From positions 1 through 58,276 of the forward strand of contig QCSA01000007.1 in assembly GCA_003211695.1 (NCBI GenBank): a stretch of 58,276 nucleotides of DNA, given 5' to 3'. Shown here piece after piece: positions 26,287 to 35,161 of this stretch. Within the stretch, counting starts at the first letter, position 1, and the number at the start of each line of letters is the position of its first letter. This DNA is from Pelagibacteraceae bacterium AG-464-P07. GTDB taxonomy: Bacteria; Pseudomonadota; Alphaproteobacteria; Pelagibacterales; Pelagibacteraceae. The translations under genes and the position numbers were made by a program. The notes under the pieces are model-generated. The model made no database searches. It was not told where the DNA came from and was given only the letters and a program-made list of their open reading frames with translations.

Positions 26287-27135
26287 ATGTTTAAGATTGA
26301 TGGAAAAAAAACTGCAGCTACTTTAAGAGAAAAATTAAAAAAAAAGATAAGCGAACTCAAATCTACATATAAAGCTATTCCTGGATTAACAGTAATTTTA
26401 GTTGGTGAAGATCCAGCAAGTAAAATTTATGTAAAAAATAAAGAAAAATTTGCAAACGAAGTTGGTATTAAATCTGAAATAGTTAGGTATCCCAATACAA
26501 TTGAAGAAAAAACTGTTTTAAATAAGATCAAGGAATTGAATGAAGACTCTAATGTATCGGGTATTTTAATACAATTGCCTCTTCCAAAACATATTGACAA
26601 AAGAAAAATAATAGAAGCAATTTTGCCAGATAAAGATGTAGATGGTTTTCATCCAGTGAATGTTGGAAATTTATCATCTGGCTATGATAGCATGATACCT
26701 TGCACTCCTTTAGGCTGTTATTTGCTAATTAAAGACATTGAAAAGGATTTAAATGGAAAACACGCGGTTATTATTGGCAGATCAAATTTAAATGGTAAAC
26801 CTATGGCTCAATTGCTTTTAAAAGAAAATTGTACTGTGACCATTACGCATTCAAAAACAAAAGATTTAAGAACTGAATGTAAAAGGGCTGATATAATTAT
26901 TGCAGCTGTTGGTAGACCTAAGTTAGTTAGGGGTGACTGGGTAAAAAAAGATGCAATAGTTATTGATGTTGGTATTAACAAGACAGATTCTGGCTTAGTG
27001 GGTGACGTTGATTTTGATGAAGTATCAAAAGTAGCAAAAGCAGTTAGTCCAGTTCCCGGCGGTGTAGGTCCAATGACCATTGCCTGTTTACTAAGTAATA
27101 CTGTTGAATGTTTTAAAAAAACTAGATCTAATTAA
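26287..27135 (+). CDS. folD: FolD, methylenetetrahydrofolate dehydrogenase/cyclohydrolase
   Basis: Interconverts 5,10-methylene- and 10-formyl-THF, supplying 10-formyl-THF for PurH. The signatures VGEDPASKIYVKNKEK (about 39-54), ILIQLPLPKHID, DVDGFHPVNVG, the NADP loop IIGRSNLNGKPMAQLL and PVPGGVGPMTIACLL are all intact. 282 residues. Its 3' end overlaps the convergent DoxX gene by 8 bases. Confidence 0.96.
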   Translation: MFKIDGKKTAATLREKLKKKISELKSTYKAIPGLTVILVGEDPASKIYVKNKEKFANEVGIKSEIVRYPNTIEEKTVLNKIKELNEDSNVSGILIQLPLPKHIDKRKIIEAILPDKDVDGFHPVNVGNLSSGYDSMIPCTPLGCYLLIKDIEKDLNGKHAVIIGRSNLNGKPMAQLLLKENCTVTITHSKTKDLRTECKRADIIIAAVGRPKLVRGDWVKKDAIVIDVGINKTDSGLVGDVDFDEVSKVAKAVSPVPGGVGPMTIACLLSNTVECFKKTRSN

Positions 27136-27499
27136 ACTTATGATCTACGCTGTATTTTCCAGCACCTCTAACAAAAATGATTAAAAAACCACCTGCAATA
27201 GCAATATTTTTTAAGAAAGAAATTAATTGTATCTGATTTGAAAAATCTGTGTGAAAAATTACTGCGAGAGTTAAAGTGAATAATGACAGTATAAGTGCAG
27301 AAAATCTAGTTTGATAACCTATGATTAACAATATTGGAAACAGAATTTCAACAATGATTGCGGGGATAATTAAATTACCAGGAACATTAAAATCTTCCAT
27401 GTATTGAATAGTTCCTTCGTAAGAAAAAATTTTTCCAACTCCATTAATTAGAAAAATCGCTGAAAGAAATATTCTACCTAACACTTCTATGACGTTCAT
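27128..27499 (-). CDS. DoxX-family membrane protein
   Basis: 123 residues with four hydrophobic helices (about 8-22, 42-62, 68-88, 96-114). The start VLGRIFLSAIFLINGVGKI and the YMEDFNVPGNLIIPAIIVEI segment are typical of DoxX-like proteins, small quinone-associated or redox-linked membrane proteins of poorly known function. It lies two bases downstream of the TPR gene on the same strand. Confidence 0.85.
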   Translation of the reverse strand: MNVIEVLGRIFLSAIFLINGVGKIFSYEGTIQYMEDFNVPGNLIIPAIIVEILFPILLIIGYQTRFSALILSLFTLTLAVIFHTDFSNQIQLISFLKNIAIAGGFLIIFVRGAGKYSVDHKFN

Positions 27500-27501
27500 A
27501 A

Positions 27502-27984
27502 TTAATTTTTCTCAATAAGTTCTTTCAATTCCTCAAACTCTTCACATTTACAACCTTTAAGAACTTCTAATCTTTCTTTAGCTAATTCGATCCTATTTGT
27601 TTTTACATAAAGTTCGCCCAAGTATTCATTTATTCCTTTGTGATCAGGTTTAATTTCAAGACCAGCTAGATAAAATTTTTCTGCCTCCTCAAAATTTCCA
27701 GCTTTTCTTAAAGTAAAGCCTAAATAGTTTAAGATATCAGGATTTTTTTTATCTTTATTATAGGCTTTTTTCAATTTGTCATAAGCTTTTGAATATAGTT
27801 TCAAAGCTTTCTCTAATTTATCCTTCTTTTCAAGCTTTTTTGCCTTGACGACCAATCTTTTAGCAGCTTTATATAAATTTTCTTGATTACTACCGCTATC
27901 TTTTCCGCCGCTATCTCCACTCATAGCTGCTAGACTAAGATTTGTTAGTAACAAAAAAATAAAAGTAAAAATTATTTTTTTCAT
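27502..27984 (-). CDS. secreted TPR-repeat protein
   Basis: 160 residues. A signal peptide (MKKIIFTFIFLLLTNLSLAA) and a Gly/Ser-rich SGDSGGKDSGS linker lead into three TPR motifs, including LKLYSKAYDKLKKAYNKDKK, then NPDILNYLGFTLRKAGNFEEAEK, and PDHKGINEYLGELYVKT. A C-terminal CKCEEFEEL has two cysteines. It is likely a periplasmic scaffold; the partners are unknown. Probably cotranscribed with the DoxX gene. Confidence 0.85.
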   Translation of the reverse strand: MKKIIFTFIFLLLTNLSLAAMSGDSGGKDSGSNQENLYKAAKRLVVKAKKLEKKDKLEKALKLYSKAYDKLKKAYNKDKKNPDILNYLGFTLRKAGNFEEAEKFYLAGLEIKPDHKGINEYLGELYVKTNRIELAKERLEVLKGCKCEEFEELKELIEKN

Positions 27985-28016
27985 ATTACAATCTATTTAT
28001 TGCCTAAAATATATTA

Positions 28017-29201
28017 CTACTTTCCAAGTTTTTTTGCTGCAACTTTTATGAAATTTTTTACATATTTCTTAGAAAATATTCTACCACTTTCGAACGAAGA
28101 TTTTTTTTTAGAATAAATACTTCTTTTAGATTTCCTTCCAGCTATAGATATACTACCTTTATAGAGTTTTACTTTAATTTCACCCTTCACTCTGGATTTC
28201 TTTGCATCAATTATTTTTTGAAGAGATATTCTTTCTTTGGAAAACCAAAAACCATTATATATAAGCTCTGCATATCTTGGTATGATTTTTTCTTTAATAT
28301 GCATGGTTTTTTTATCTAACGTAATTGACTCAATAGCTCTATGTGCGAACAAAAGAACAGTTCCCCCAGGGGTTTCATAAACACCTCTAGATTTAATTCC
28401 TAGAAATCTGTTTTCTACTAAATCGACTCTACCTATTCCATTTTTTCCTGCTAAATTATTCAGCTTCTCAAGCAATTTACTCGGAGAATATTTTTTTTTA
28501 TTTAGTAAAATTGGATCTCCATTTTTAAAACCAATTTTTACTATCGTAGGTTTGCTAGGAGATTTTTCTGGAGCAATCGTTCTTTGAAAAAGATATTCCG
28601 GAGGATTATTGTTGAGATCTTCAAGCATTTTTCCCTCAGTTGAAGTGTGAAAAAGATTGTCATCAATAGAAAATGGTGGAGCACCTCTTTTATCTTTCGG
28701 TATGGAAATTCCATTTTTTTTTGCATATTTAATTAAATCGGTTCTTGAAGAAAATTTCCATTCTCTCCATGGAGAAATCACTTTAATTTTGGAGCCAAAA
28801 TAATAATAACCTAACTCAAATCTTACTTGGTCGTTTCCTTTATCTGTTGCTCCATGAGAAACTGCAAAGGCTTTAAATTTTTTAGCTATTTCTATTTGTC
28901 TTTTTGCTATTAGAGGTCTAGCAATAGAAGTACCTAATAAATAACTTCCTTCATAAATAGCATGACCTCTTATCATCGGATAGACATACTCTTTTACAAA
29001 AATGTCTTTTAGATCCTCAATAATAATTTTTTTTGCACCCAGCAATTTTGCATTTTTAATTATTTTCTTTTTATCTATTTCTTGTCCAATGTCTGCGGTG
29101 AAAGCAATAACTTCAGCACTATAATTATCCTGAAGCCACTTAAGTATAATAGATGTATCCAAACCGCCCGAGTAGGCAAGAATAATTTTTTTTTTATTCA
29201 T
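28017..29201 (-). CDS. argG: ArgG, argininosuccinate synthase
   Basis: ATP-dependent condensation of citrulline and aspartate in arginine synthesis. The PP-loop AYSGGLDTSIILKWL (about 9-23), YPMIRGHAIYEGSYLLGTSI, AVSHGATDKGNDQVRFE, DNLFHTSTEG and GRVDLVENRFLGIKSRGVYE are complete. 394 residues. It is leftward, with a possible 25-codon ORF six bases upstream. Confidence 0.96.
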   Translation of the reverse strand: MNKKKIILAYSGGLDTSIILKWLQDNYSAEVIAFTADIGQEIDKKKIIKNAKLLGAKKIIIEDLKDIFVKEYVYPMIRGHAIYEGSYLLGTSIARPLIAKRQIEIAKKFKAFAVSHGATDKGNDQVRFELGYYYFGSKIKVISPWREWKFSSRTDLIKYAKKNGISIPKDKRGAPPFSIDDNLFHTSTEGKMLEDLNNNPPEYLFQRTIAPEKSPSKPTIVKIGFKNGDPILLNKKKYSPSKLLEKLNNLAGKNGIGRVDLVENRFLGIKSRGVYETPGGTVLLFAHRAIESITLDKKTMHIKEKIIPRYAELIYNGFWFSKERISLQKIIDAKKSRVKGEIKVKLYKGSISIAGRKSKRSIYSKKKSSFESGRIFSKKYVKNFIKVAAKKLGK

Positions 29202-29207
29202 TATTTT

Positions 29208-29285
29208 TTAAGGAAATTCTACTATTTGATCATTTTTAATTTTTTCATGTTCAGGATAAAAAAACTCGCCAATAAAGTTGGCCAT
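29208..29285 (-). CDS. possible 25-residue leader or small protein upstream of argG
   Basis: An ATG at 29285 opens a 25-codon frame (MANFIGEFFYPEHEKIKNDQ and five more residues) that stops six bases before the argG ATG. It has no Arg codon, so an arginine attenuation peptide is unlikely. The ribosome site is weak. The composition is protein-like but the length is short enough for chance. Confidence 0.3.
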   Translation of the reverse strand: MANFIGEFFYPEHEKIKNDQIVEFP

Positions 29286-29328
29286 ACTTTACTTATATGA
29301 TTTACTTTGCGCATTAAAATTAAATATT

Positions 29329-29844
29329 TTAGCTACAATTTTTTTTAGCTGTATTATAGGCCTTGGAAAAGCCCATTAATGAATAATGGTCAATGGTTTG
29401 CTTTCCTTTATTTGTTCTTCCAATTATCATTACTCTAGAAGCTTTTTTCATTGCTTGGACAAATTTTTGTTCTTCTTCATCGTCATGAATCCAAGCAAAG
29501 TTTTCTTGAGCAAAAAAATCAAAAGTCTTTTTTCCTGATTTTGCTTTTACAATCTTTTCTTTCTGAAAAGTATATCCAGAAGTAGTGCTTATTTCGTCAT
29601 TTATATCTTCGGTGGGTCGAAAACTTACAAATAATCTTGAAGGATTTCTTTCAAATTTTTTTGGCGTTCTTAGTATTGGAATAGATTGGGCAAAACAAAT
29701 TTTGTTATTGTTTTCAGTTACGGTAAAAGTTTCCCAATCTTTAAATTTACCAATACTTTTAAGATCTTCAGCGGATCTAGCTGAAAAGGAAATTAAAATT
29801 ATTATGAAAGAAATATATAACGAATTAATAAATTTTTGGTACAT
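29329..29844 (-). CDS. IalB-family (invasion-associated locus B) periplasmic protein
   Basis: 171 residues. Signal peptide to about residue 24 (SFSARSA-E), then GKFKDWETFTVTENNNKICFAQS, which is the IalB pattern (dW...C), RLFVSFRPTEDINDE and MIIGRTNKGKQTIDHYSLMGF (the conserved G.D.YSL.GF) and a final Cys. Two Cys may form a disulfide. The family is common in free-living alphaproteobacteria despite its name; the function is not established and no invasive role should be read into it. Confidence 0.82.
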   Translation of the reverse strand: MYQKFINSLYISFIIILISFSARSAEDLKSIGKFKDWETFTVTENNNKICFAQSIPILRTPKKFERNPSRLFVSFRPTEDINDEISTTSGYTFQKEKIVKAKSGKKTFDFFAQENFAWIHDDEEEQKFVQAMKKASRVMIIGRTNKGKQTIDHYSLMGFSKAYNTAKKNCS

Positions 29845-29878
29845 TTGATTTATGTATTTTTAAAGATTAAATAAATTT

Positions 29879-29894
29879 TTTCAATATATTGAAA
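29879..29894. promoter_or_regulatory. 16-bp perfect palindrome upstream of the BI-1 gene
   Basis: TTTCAATATATTGAAA lies 29 bases upstream of the BI-1 start and 35 bases upstream of the divergent IalB gene, where an operator would sit. In an AT-rich genome such a palindrome may arise by chance. Confidence 0.3.
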
Positions 29895-29923
29895 TTTTAC
29901 TTTTTAGTTTATATATTGCTTAT

Positions 29924-30679
29924 ATGGAATTTAATAGACAAAATATTCGATCAAAAGTAAGTGCGACCGAAACACATGTAATTGATGAAGGCTTAAGATC
30001 ATATATGTTAAAAGTATATAACTATATGTCTTCAGGCATATTTTTAACTGGCTTTATATCATTATTGTTATTCAAACTTTCAGTTGTGACTAATTCTGAA
30101 GGTGCAATTATCGGCCTAACGAGCATAGGTAATACCTTATATAATTCGGCTTTAATGTGGGTTGTAATGTTGGCACCATTGGGCGTTGTTTTTTACATGA
30201 GTTTTGGAATTGCTAAAATGAGTTCATTAAAAGCTCAAAATACTTTTTGGATATTTGCTGCTTTAATGGGAGCTTCCTTATCTTCGATTTTCTTAGTCTA
30301 TACCGGATCAAGTATAACTAGAGTATTTTTTATTACTGCAGGAACATTCGCTGCTATGAGCATATATGGATATACCACCAAAAAAGATTTAACAAGACTT
30401 GGTTCATTCTTGATGATGGGTTTAATAGGAATAATAATTGCATCAATAGTAAATATTTTTATGAAATCTACTATGATGTATTTTGTAATTTCTATAATTG
30501 GAGTTTTAATATTTGTTGGACTGACTGCTTATGATACTCAAAAAATAAAAAATATGTATTTGATCAGCGATAGTGGAGAAATTATGGGCAAAAAAGCTGT
30601 TATGGGCGCACTAACTCTTTACTTGGATTTCATTAATTTATTTATAATGTTGCTTAGGTTATTTGGTCAAAGAAGATAA
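29924..30679 (+). CDS. Bax inhibitor-1/YccA-family membrane protein
   Basis: 251 residues with seven hydrophobic helices. LRSYMLKVYNYMSSGIFLTG (about 25-44), the MSSLKAQNTFWIFAALMGAS segment and the closing helix FVGLTAYDTQKIKNMY (about 202-217) carry the conserved Asp of the BI-1 channel family. Bacterial homologues include YbhL and YccA, linked to Ca2+ leak or FtsH regulation. Single gene with its own upstream region. Confidence 0.92.
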   Translation: MEFNRQNIRSKVSATETHVIDEGLRSYMLKVYNYMSSGIFLTGFISLLLFKLSVVTNSEGAIIGLTSIGNTLYNSALMWVVMLAPLGVVFYMSFGIAKMSSLKAQNTFWIFAALMGASLSSIFLVYTGSSITRVFFITAGTFAAMSIYGYTTKKDLTRLGSFLMMGLIGIIIASIVNIFMKSTMMYFVISIIGVLIFVGLTAYDTQKIKNMYLISDSGEIMGKKAVMGALTLYLDFINLFIMLLRLFGQRR

Positions 30680-30683
30680 TTTT

Positions 30684-31040
30684 TCAGTTTACAAGTTTAA
30701 AATTTTTCCATCTTGTTTTATTTAATAATTCTTCTAAATTTTTGGATATATTCAAAATATTTCCTTGGGAATCTGATGTAAAGTATTTTAGATTTTTATT
30801 TTTTTGTCTAAAATTTTTACTTATTCTAAACTCTGCATTTTCAGAGGCTCTTTTGTATACATTAAAACTAACTTCTCCTTTTTCTTTTGAAATATTTAAA
30901 CCATAATCTTTCCAAAAACCTTTAGAAACCATCCTGGCATAAAGATTAAGAATTATTTTTAATTCAGATTTGTCAAAAAAATAATTTACCTTCTTCTTTG
31001 CTAAATTTGAGTTTTTTATTATAAGTTTTAAATGATTCAT
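30684..31040 (-). CDS. DUF2794-family protein
   Basis: 118 residues. YFFDKSELKIILNLYARMVS (about 20-39) followed by GFWKDYGLNIS and the later FRISKNFRQKNKNLKYF matches the alphaproteobacterial DUF2794 pattern (F-x-R-x-E-L-x-x-I-L-x-L-Y-x-R-M-V). No signal peptide or membrane helix. The function is unknown. It abuts the yciB gene directly, with the ATG following the stop without a gap. Confidence 0.75.
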   Translation of the reverse strand: MNHLKLIIKNSNLAKKKVNYFFDKSELKIILNLYARMVSKGFWKDYGLNISKEKGEVSFNVYKRASENAEFRISKNFRQKNKNLKYFTSDSQGNILNISKNLEELLNKTRWKNFKLVN

Positions 31041-31592
31041 TTATTTTTTAATTTGATATTTTTTTATTAATGGAATTTGTGAAGCGGTAAATAAAAAACT
31101 AATTGGTAATAATCCCCAAACTTTGAAATTTACCCAAAATTCTTCCGATTGAGTTCTCCACACTATTTCATTTAAAATTGCTAAAAAGAAAAAAAATAAT
31201 ATCCATCTATCATTAAATTTTTTCCATCCTTCATCTAATAGTTTAAGTGAATTTTTAAATAGTTTTTTGAGCAGAGGTTCTTTTGAAAAGAATTTTCCAA
31301 ATATTAACACCAATGCAAATAATATGTTTACCACTGTTGGTTTCATGTACATAAAAATAGGATTATTAAAATATAATGCCAAACCTCCAAAAAATGTTAT
31401 CACAATTCCACTTGTAAGAGGTATAAAGGGAACTTTTTTTTCTAATAAATAAATTATTGCAAGTGATAATAGAGTTGCAATTATAAGAGGAGGTATGGCA
31501 ACCCTCAAATTAAGTCCGCTTTGGTAGTAAAAAATGAAAAAAATTAAGAGAGGACCAAAGTCTGTAATAAATTTAATGAATCCTTTATTCAT
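31041..31592 (-). CDS. yciB: YciB/IspA-type septation protein
   Basis: 183 residues, five hydrophobic helices. The N-terminal FITDFGPLLIFFIFYYQSGLN lacks none of the usual YciB start (DfgPlllFF), and DEGWKKFNDRWILFFFFLAI plus LNEIVWRTQSEEFWVNFKVW (about 140-159) are the family signature. It is an inner-membrane protein tied to cell-envelope synthesis and division. First gene of a pair with DUF2794. Confidence 0.92.
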   Translation of the reverse strand: MNKGFIKFITDFGPLLIFFIFYYQSGLNLRVAIPPLIIATLLSLAIIYLLEKKVPFIPLTSGIVITFFGGLALYFNNPIFMYMKPTVVNILFALVLIFGKFFSKEPLLKKLFKNSLKLLDEGWKKFNDRWILFFFFLAILNEIVWRTQSEEFWVNFKVWGLLPISFLFTASQIPLIKKYQIKK

Positions 31593-31679
31593 TTAATATA
31601 TGCTAGCATATCCATATAACTTTAAACTATTTTTTACTATTGATTTTTTTTTAAATATAACTATTTTGAACTTATCTCA

Positions 31680-32000
31680 ATGACAACTAAAACTGCGAAA
31701 TTTTCAATGGGCAATGTAGTTAAACATAAACATTTTGATTTTAGAGGTGTGATTTATGATGTTGATTTTGAGTTTAATAATTCTGAGGAGTGGTACCAGT
31801 CTATTCCGAAGGATGTTAGACCAAGAAAAAATCAGCCCTACTACCATCTTTTAGCTGAAAATAATGAAATTACATACGAAGCTTATGTTTCAGAACAGAA
31901 CTTAATTTTAGATGATTCTGAAGAACCCATTAGGCATCCTTTAATTAACGAAATATTTTCAGGAAAAAAAGGTTCAGGATATTTTAAGCCTTCAAACTAG
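31680..32000 (+). CDS. hspQ: HspQ-like protein
   Basis: 106 residues. FSMGNVVKHKHFDFRGVIYD (about 8-27), VDFEFNNSEEWYQSI and NQPYYHLLAENNEITYEAYV (about 53-72) are diagnostic of HspQ (YccV-like, hemimethylated-DNA-binding fold). In enterobacteria HspQ promotes Lon specificity. The last 12 residues (GKKGSGYFKPSN) match alphaproteobacterial versions. Monocistronic. Confidence 0.9.
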   Translation: MTTKTAKFSMGNVVKHKHFDFRGVIYDVDFEFNNSEEWYQSIPKDVRPRKNQPYYHLLAENNEITYEAYVSEQNLILDDSEEPIRHPLINEIFSGKKGSGYFKPSN

Positions 32001-32059
32001 ATTAACCTGCCATAAATTAAACATAGTTCATACAAATCTTGAACAAATTAAGATTCGAT

Positions 32060-32092
32060 AATATACGTATAGCCTAGTTAGGGACGTATATT
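32060..32092 (+). promoter_or_regulatory. strong hairpin between hspQ and the pagL-like gene
   Basis: AATATACGT (32060-32068) and ACGTATATT (32084-32092) form a nine-pair stem; inside it CCTA and TAGG can pair. No T-run follows directly, so it is not a standard terminator. It may be part of a small RNA or a leader in the 225-base gap. Confidence 0.4.
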
Positions 32093-32264
32093 CTAAGCAT
32101 CATTATCTCCCTCTTCGTTCTTAATTGGGCTAGTTTGCCTAATATAAATTTTTTTTCATATAATATTTATTTTCATTATAATTTAAGGAAAAATGAAAAA
32201 AGATAGGTTTTTTTAAACTAATTTAGTGTTTAAAATAATGATTACGAAGTATATGTTAAAATAT

Positions 32265-32783
32265 ATGAAACTATTAAATAGATTATTGCTTCCTATAATA
32301 TTAATTGCTGGATTGGGGTCGACAAGTCTTGCTGAAGAAGAAAAATTACAAGTACCAAATACACAATTGAATATGTATTCTGGAATGTTTGATTTCAGTG
32401 ATGAAAAACAAAGAGCTGTATTAGTTGGCTTTCAACATCAAAATGAAGAATTATATAGAGATACATTTTTAGGAACCTTATCACCTATAACAGGAGGTTT
32501 TGTAACAGAAAACCAAGCCCTTTATGCTTATACGGGAGTTGAATGGAATTTCGATATTGGCCCGCTCAATTTTACACCAAGTTTTGCACCTGGGCTTTAT
32601 GGTGAAGGAAAAGGAAAAGATTTAGGTCATATCCTGGAATTTAAAAGCGAAGTTCAAGCATCGTGGAGCCTATCTAAAAATAGTGAGCTAGGCATGTCAT
32701 ATAATCATTTATCAAATGCAAGTTTAGGAGATAAAAATCCTGGAGCAAACAGTTATATGTTTAATTTCTTGAAAAGATTTTAA
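32265..32783 (+). CDS. PagL-like lipid A 3-O-deacylase/acyloxyacyl hydrolase
   Basis: About 172 residues from the ATG at 32265, where the signal peptide MKLLNRLLLPIILIAGLGST begins; the open frame reaches a GTG at 32226 with further ATGs at 32238 and 32253. The mature part is an eight-strand outer-membrane barrel type with YTGVEWNFDIGPLNFTPSFA and GHILEFKSEVQASWS. The catalytic region MSYNHLSNASLGDKNPGANS has the PagL His-Ser pair and ends in an aromatic C-terminus (FLKRF). It would remove a 3-O acyl chain from lipid A. Confidence 0.78.
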   Translation: MKLLNRLLLPIILIAGLGSTSLAEEEKLQVPNTQLNMYSGMFDFSDEKQRAVLVGFQHQNEELYRDTFLGTLSPITGGFVTENQALYAYTGVEWNFDIGPLNFTPSFAPGLYGEGKGKDLGHILEFKSEVQASWSLSKNSELGMSYNHLSNASLGDKNPGANSYMFNFLKRF

Positions 32784-32801
32784 GCTTGATTTTCAAAAAT
32801 A

Positions 32802-33950
32802 ATGAATCTTAAAGATTGTCATAATTTTGACGATTATAGAAAATTAGCCAAAAAAAAATTACCTTCTCCAATTTTTCATTACATTGATGGCGGATCAGAT
32901 GATGAAATTACGTTAAATAGAAATACCGAAGCATTCAATGACTGTGATTTAGTTCCCAATGTTTTAAGTGATGTAGGAAATATAGATTTATCAACAACAG
33001 TTTTTGGAAAAAAAATAAATTTCCCACTTTTTTTAGCTCCCACTGCAATGCATAGACTTTATCATCATCACGGTGAAAAAGCATCTGCTTTGGCAGCTGA
33101 AAAATTTGGAACAATTTTTAGCATGTCAACAATGTCAACAACTAGTATTGAAGAAATTGGAAATGTCACAGGATCACCAAAACTTTTTCAACTTTATATA
33201 CACAAGGATACAGGACTTACTGATAATTTGATCGAAAGATGTGAGCAAGCTGGTTTTGATGTGATGTGTTTAACAGTAGATACCGTCGTGGCTGGTAATA
33301 GAGAAAGAGATCGAAAAACAGGTTTTACAACACCACCTAGGCTTACTTTATCTAGTTTAATTAGTTTTATTACTCATCCTGCCTGGAGTTATAACTATCT
33401 TACCCATAAAAAATTTAAATTAGCAAATATTATTCATATGACTGAAAAGGGAACTAGTATTGATAAGTCAATTATTGACTATATTAATGAGCAGTTTGAT
33501 CCCTCAATGAATTGGAAAGATGCTGAATACTGTATAAAAAAATGGAAAGGTCCATTTGCAATAAAGGGAGTGATGTCGGTTGAGGATGCTAAAAAGGCTT
33601 TAGATGTGGGAGCAAGCGCAATTATGATTTCGAATCACGGTGGAAGACAATTAGATGGATCAAGAGCACCTTTTGATCAATTAGCAGAAATTGTTGATGC
33701 TGTTGGTGACAAAATTGAAGTAATATTAGATGGCGGCATTCGAAGAGGTACTCATATTTTAAAAGCCTTAGCAGTTGGGGCAAAAGCTTGTAGCTTTGGC
33801 AAAGGATATCTATTTGCATTGAGTGCTGGCGGTCAGGCAGGTGTTGAATCTGTATTGCAAAAAATGAAAGATGAAATTAATAGAAATATGATATTAATGG
33901 GCTGCAAAACTATTAATGATCTTAACAGATCCAAAATCGCATTTAGATAA
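32802..33950 (+). CDS. FMN-dependent L-2-hydroxyacid oxidase/dehydrogenase (LldD-like)
   Basis: 382 residues of the lactate dehydrogenase/glycolate oxidase family. The FMN barrel is clear: FPLFLAPTAMHRL, MSTMSTTSIEEI (about 108-119), LFQLYIHKD, the catalytic SNHGGRQLDGSRAP (His about 275-279) and ILDGGIRRGTHILKAL (about 308-323), then AKACSFGKGYLFAL. Oxidises an L-2-hydroxyacid such as lactate to the 2-oxoacid. It starts 19 bases after the pagL-like gene and leads the hydroxyacid block. Confidence 0.88.
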   Translation: MNLKDCHNFDDYRKLAKKKLPSPIFHYIDGGSDDEITLNRNTEAFNDCDLVPNVLSDVGNIDLSTTVFGKKINFPLFLAPTAMHRLYHHHGEKASALAAEKFGTIFSMSTMSTTSIEEIGNVTGSPKLFQLYIHKDTGLTDNLIERCEQAGFDVMCLTVDTVVAGNRERDRKTGFTTPPRLTLSSLISFITHPAWSYNYLTHKKFKLANIIHMTEKGTSIDKSIIDYINEQFDPSMNWKDAEYCIKKWKGPFAIKGVMSVEDAKKALDVGASAIMISNHGGRQLDGSRAPFDQLAEIVDAVGDKIEVILDGGIRRGTHILKALAVGAKACSFGKGYLFALSAGGQAGVESVLQKMKDEINRNMILMGCKTINDLNRSKIAFR

Positions 33951-33985
33951 AAACTAACATTACCAATTAATTACAAAAAAATATT

Positions 33986-35149
33986 ATGAAAATTGCCAAA
34001 AGTGTAAATAGGCTTGGTACCGAAGCGGTCTACAGCATATTTGCAAAAACAAAAAAATTAGCGATACAAGGAAAAAAAATTATTGATTTAAGTTTAGGTC
34101 AATCCGATTTTAAATCACCAAAGCATGCAGTTGATGCCACAATTCAAGCTTTAAAAGATGGCCAACATGGTTATACGCTGCCAAATGGAATAATTGAATG
34201 TAGAGAAGCTGTAAGTCGAAAAATCAAAAGTTTATACAACGCTGATATTGATCCAGAGAGAATAGTTATTATGCCAGGCGGCAAACCTACAATGCATTAT
34301 GGCATTTCTTTTTTTGGAGAACCAGGTTCAGAAATTATATATCCAGATCCTGGTTTTCCTATTTATGAATCGATGATTAACTATACTGGAGCCAAGGCAG
34401 TTCCTTTTGACATGACTGAAAATAAAAATTTTTCAATTAATCCTGATAAAGTTTTATCTTTAATTAATGAAAATACTCGATTGCTAATTCTAAATAATCC
34501 ACATAATCCTACTGGTGGTTTCACTGAAAAAACTGTAATAGATAAATTAGCTAAAGGTTTAAAAAATTTTCCTCATGTAACAATTTTATGTGATGAAATT
34601 TACGATAGATTGATATTTGATAAGAAAGAAATTCCAACTTTTTTTAATTATCCCGATCTTTATGACAGACTCATCGTGCTTAATGGATGGAGTAAAACTT
34701 ATGCAATGACAGGATGGCGCTTAGGCTGGGGAGTATGGCCAGAAAATTTAATAGAACATGTATTCAAATTTTGCGTAAATAATCACTCATGTGTGAATAC
34801 CGCAGCTCAATATGGCGCGACTGCAGCATTAGATGGACCAGAAGATCATCTGAACGATATGATGAAAGAGTTTGTTATAAGAAGAAAACTTATCGTAAAT
34901 GGCTTAAGAAGCTTAAAGGGTGTTGAGTGTAGTTTACCAGGGGGGTCCTTTTTTGTATTTCCTAATGTTAAGGGAACCGGAATGAACGGTGAAGAATTTA
35001 CAGAGAGATGTTTGCAAGAAGCTGGGGTTGCTATGATTCCTGGAACTGCATTTGGGAAATTTGCAACAGATCATGTAAGATTCAATTTTGCAACTTCACA
35101 AGACAATATTTCCAATGCTTTAGAAAAAATTAATAATATGTTAGGCTAG
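33986..35149 (+). CDS. PLP-dependent aminotransferase, class I/II
   Basis: 387 residues, fold type I. DLSLGQSDFKSP (about 36-47), NNPHNPTGGFTEKTV, ILCDEIYDRLIFD with the PLP Asp/Tyr, and the Schiff-base Lys loop LNGWSKTYAMTGWRLGWG (Lys near 236) and a C-terminal VRFNFATSQDNI (substrate Arg) are intact. Close to aspartate/aromatic-type aminotransferases. Between an L-hydroxyacid oxidase and glycolate oxidase it could transaminate the resulting 2-oxoacids such as glyoxylate, but that is inferred from location. Confidence 0.88.
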   Translation: MKIAKSVNRLGTEAVYSIFAKTKKLAIQGKKIIDLSLGQSDFKSPKHAVDATIQALKDGQHGYTLPNGIIECREAVSRKIKSLYNADIDPERIVIMPGGKPTMHYGISFFGEPGSEIIYPDPGFPIYESMINYTGAKAVPFDMTENKNFSINPDKVLSLINENTRLLILNNPHNPTGGFTEKTVIDKLAKGLKNFPHVTILCDEIYDRLIFDKKEIPTFFNYPDLYDRLIVLNGWSKTYAMTGWRLGWGVWPENLIEHVFKFCVNNHSCVNTAAQYGATAALDGPEDHLNDMMKEFVIRRKLIVNGLRSLKGVECSLPGGSFFVFPNVKGTGMNGEEFTERCLQEAGVAMIPGTAFGKFATDHVRFNFATSQDNISNALEKINNMLG

Positions 35150-35161
35150 TATTTATCAGAT

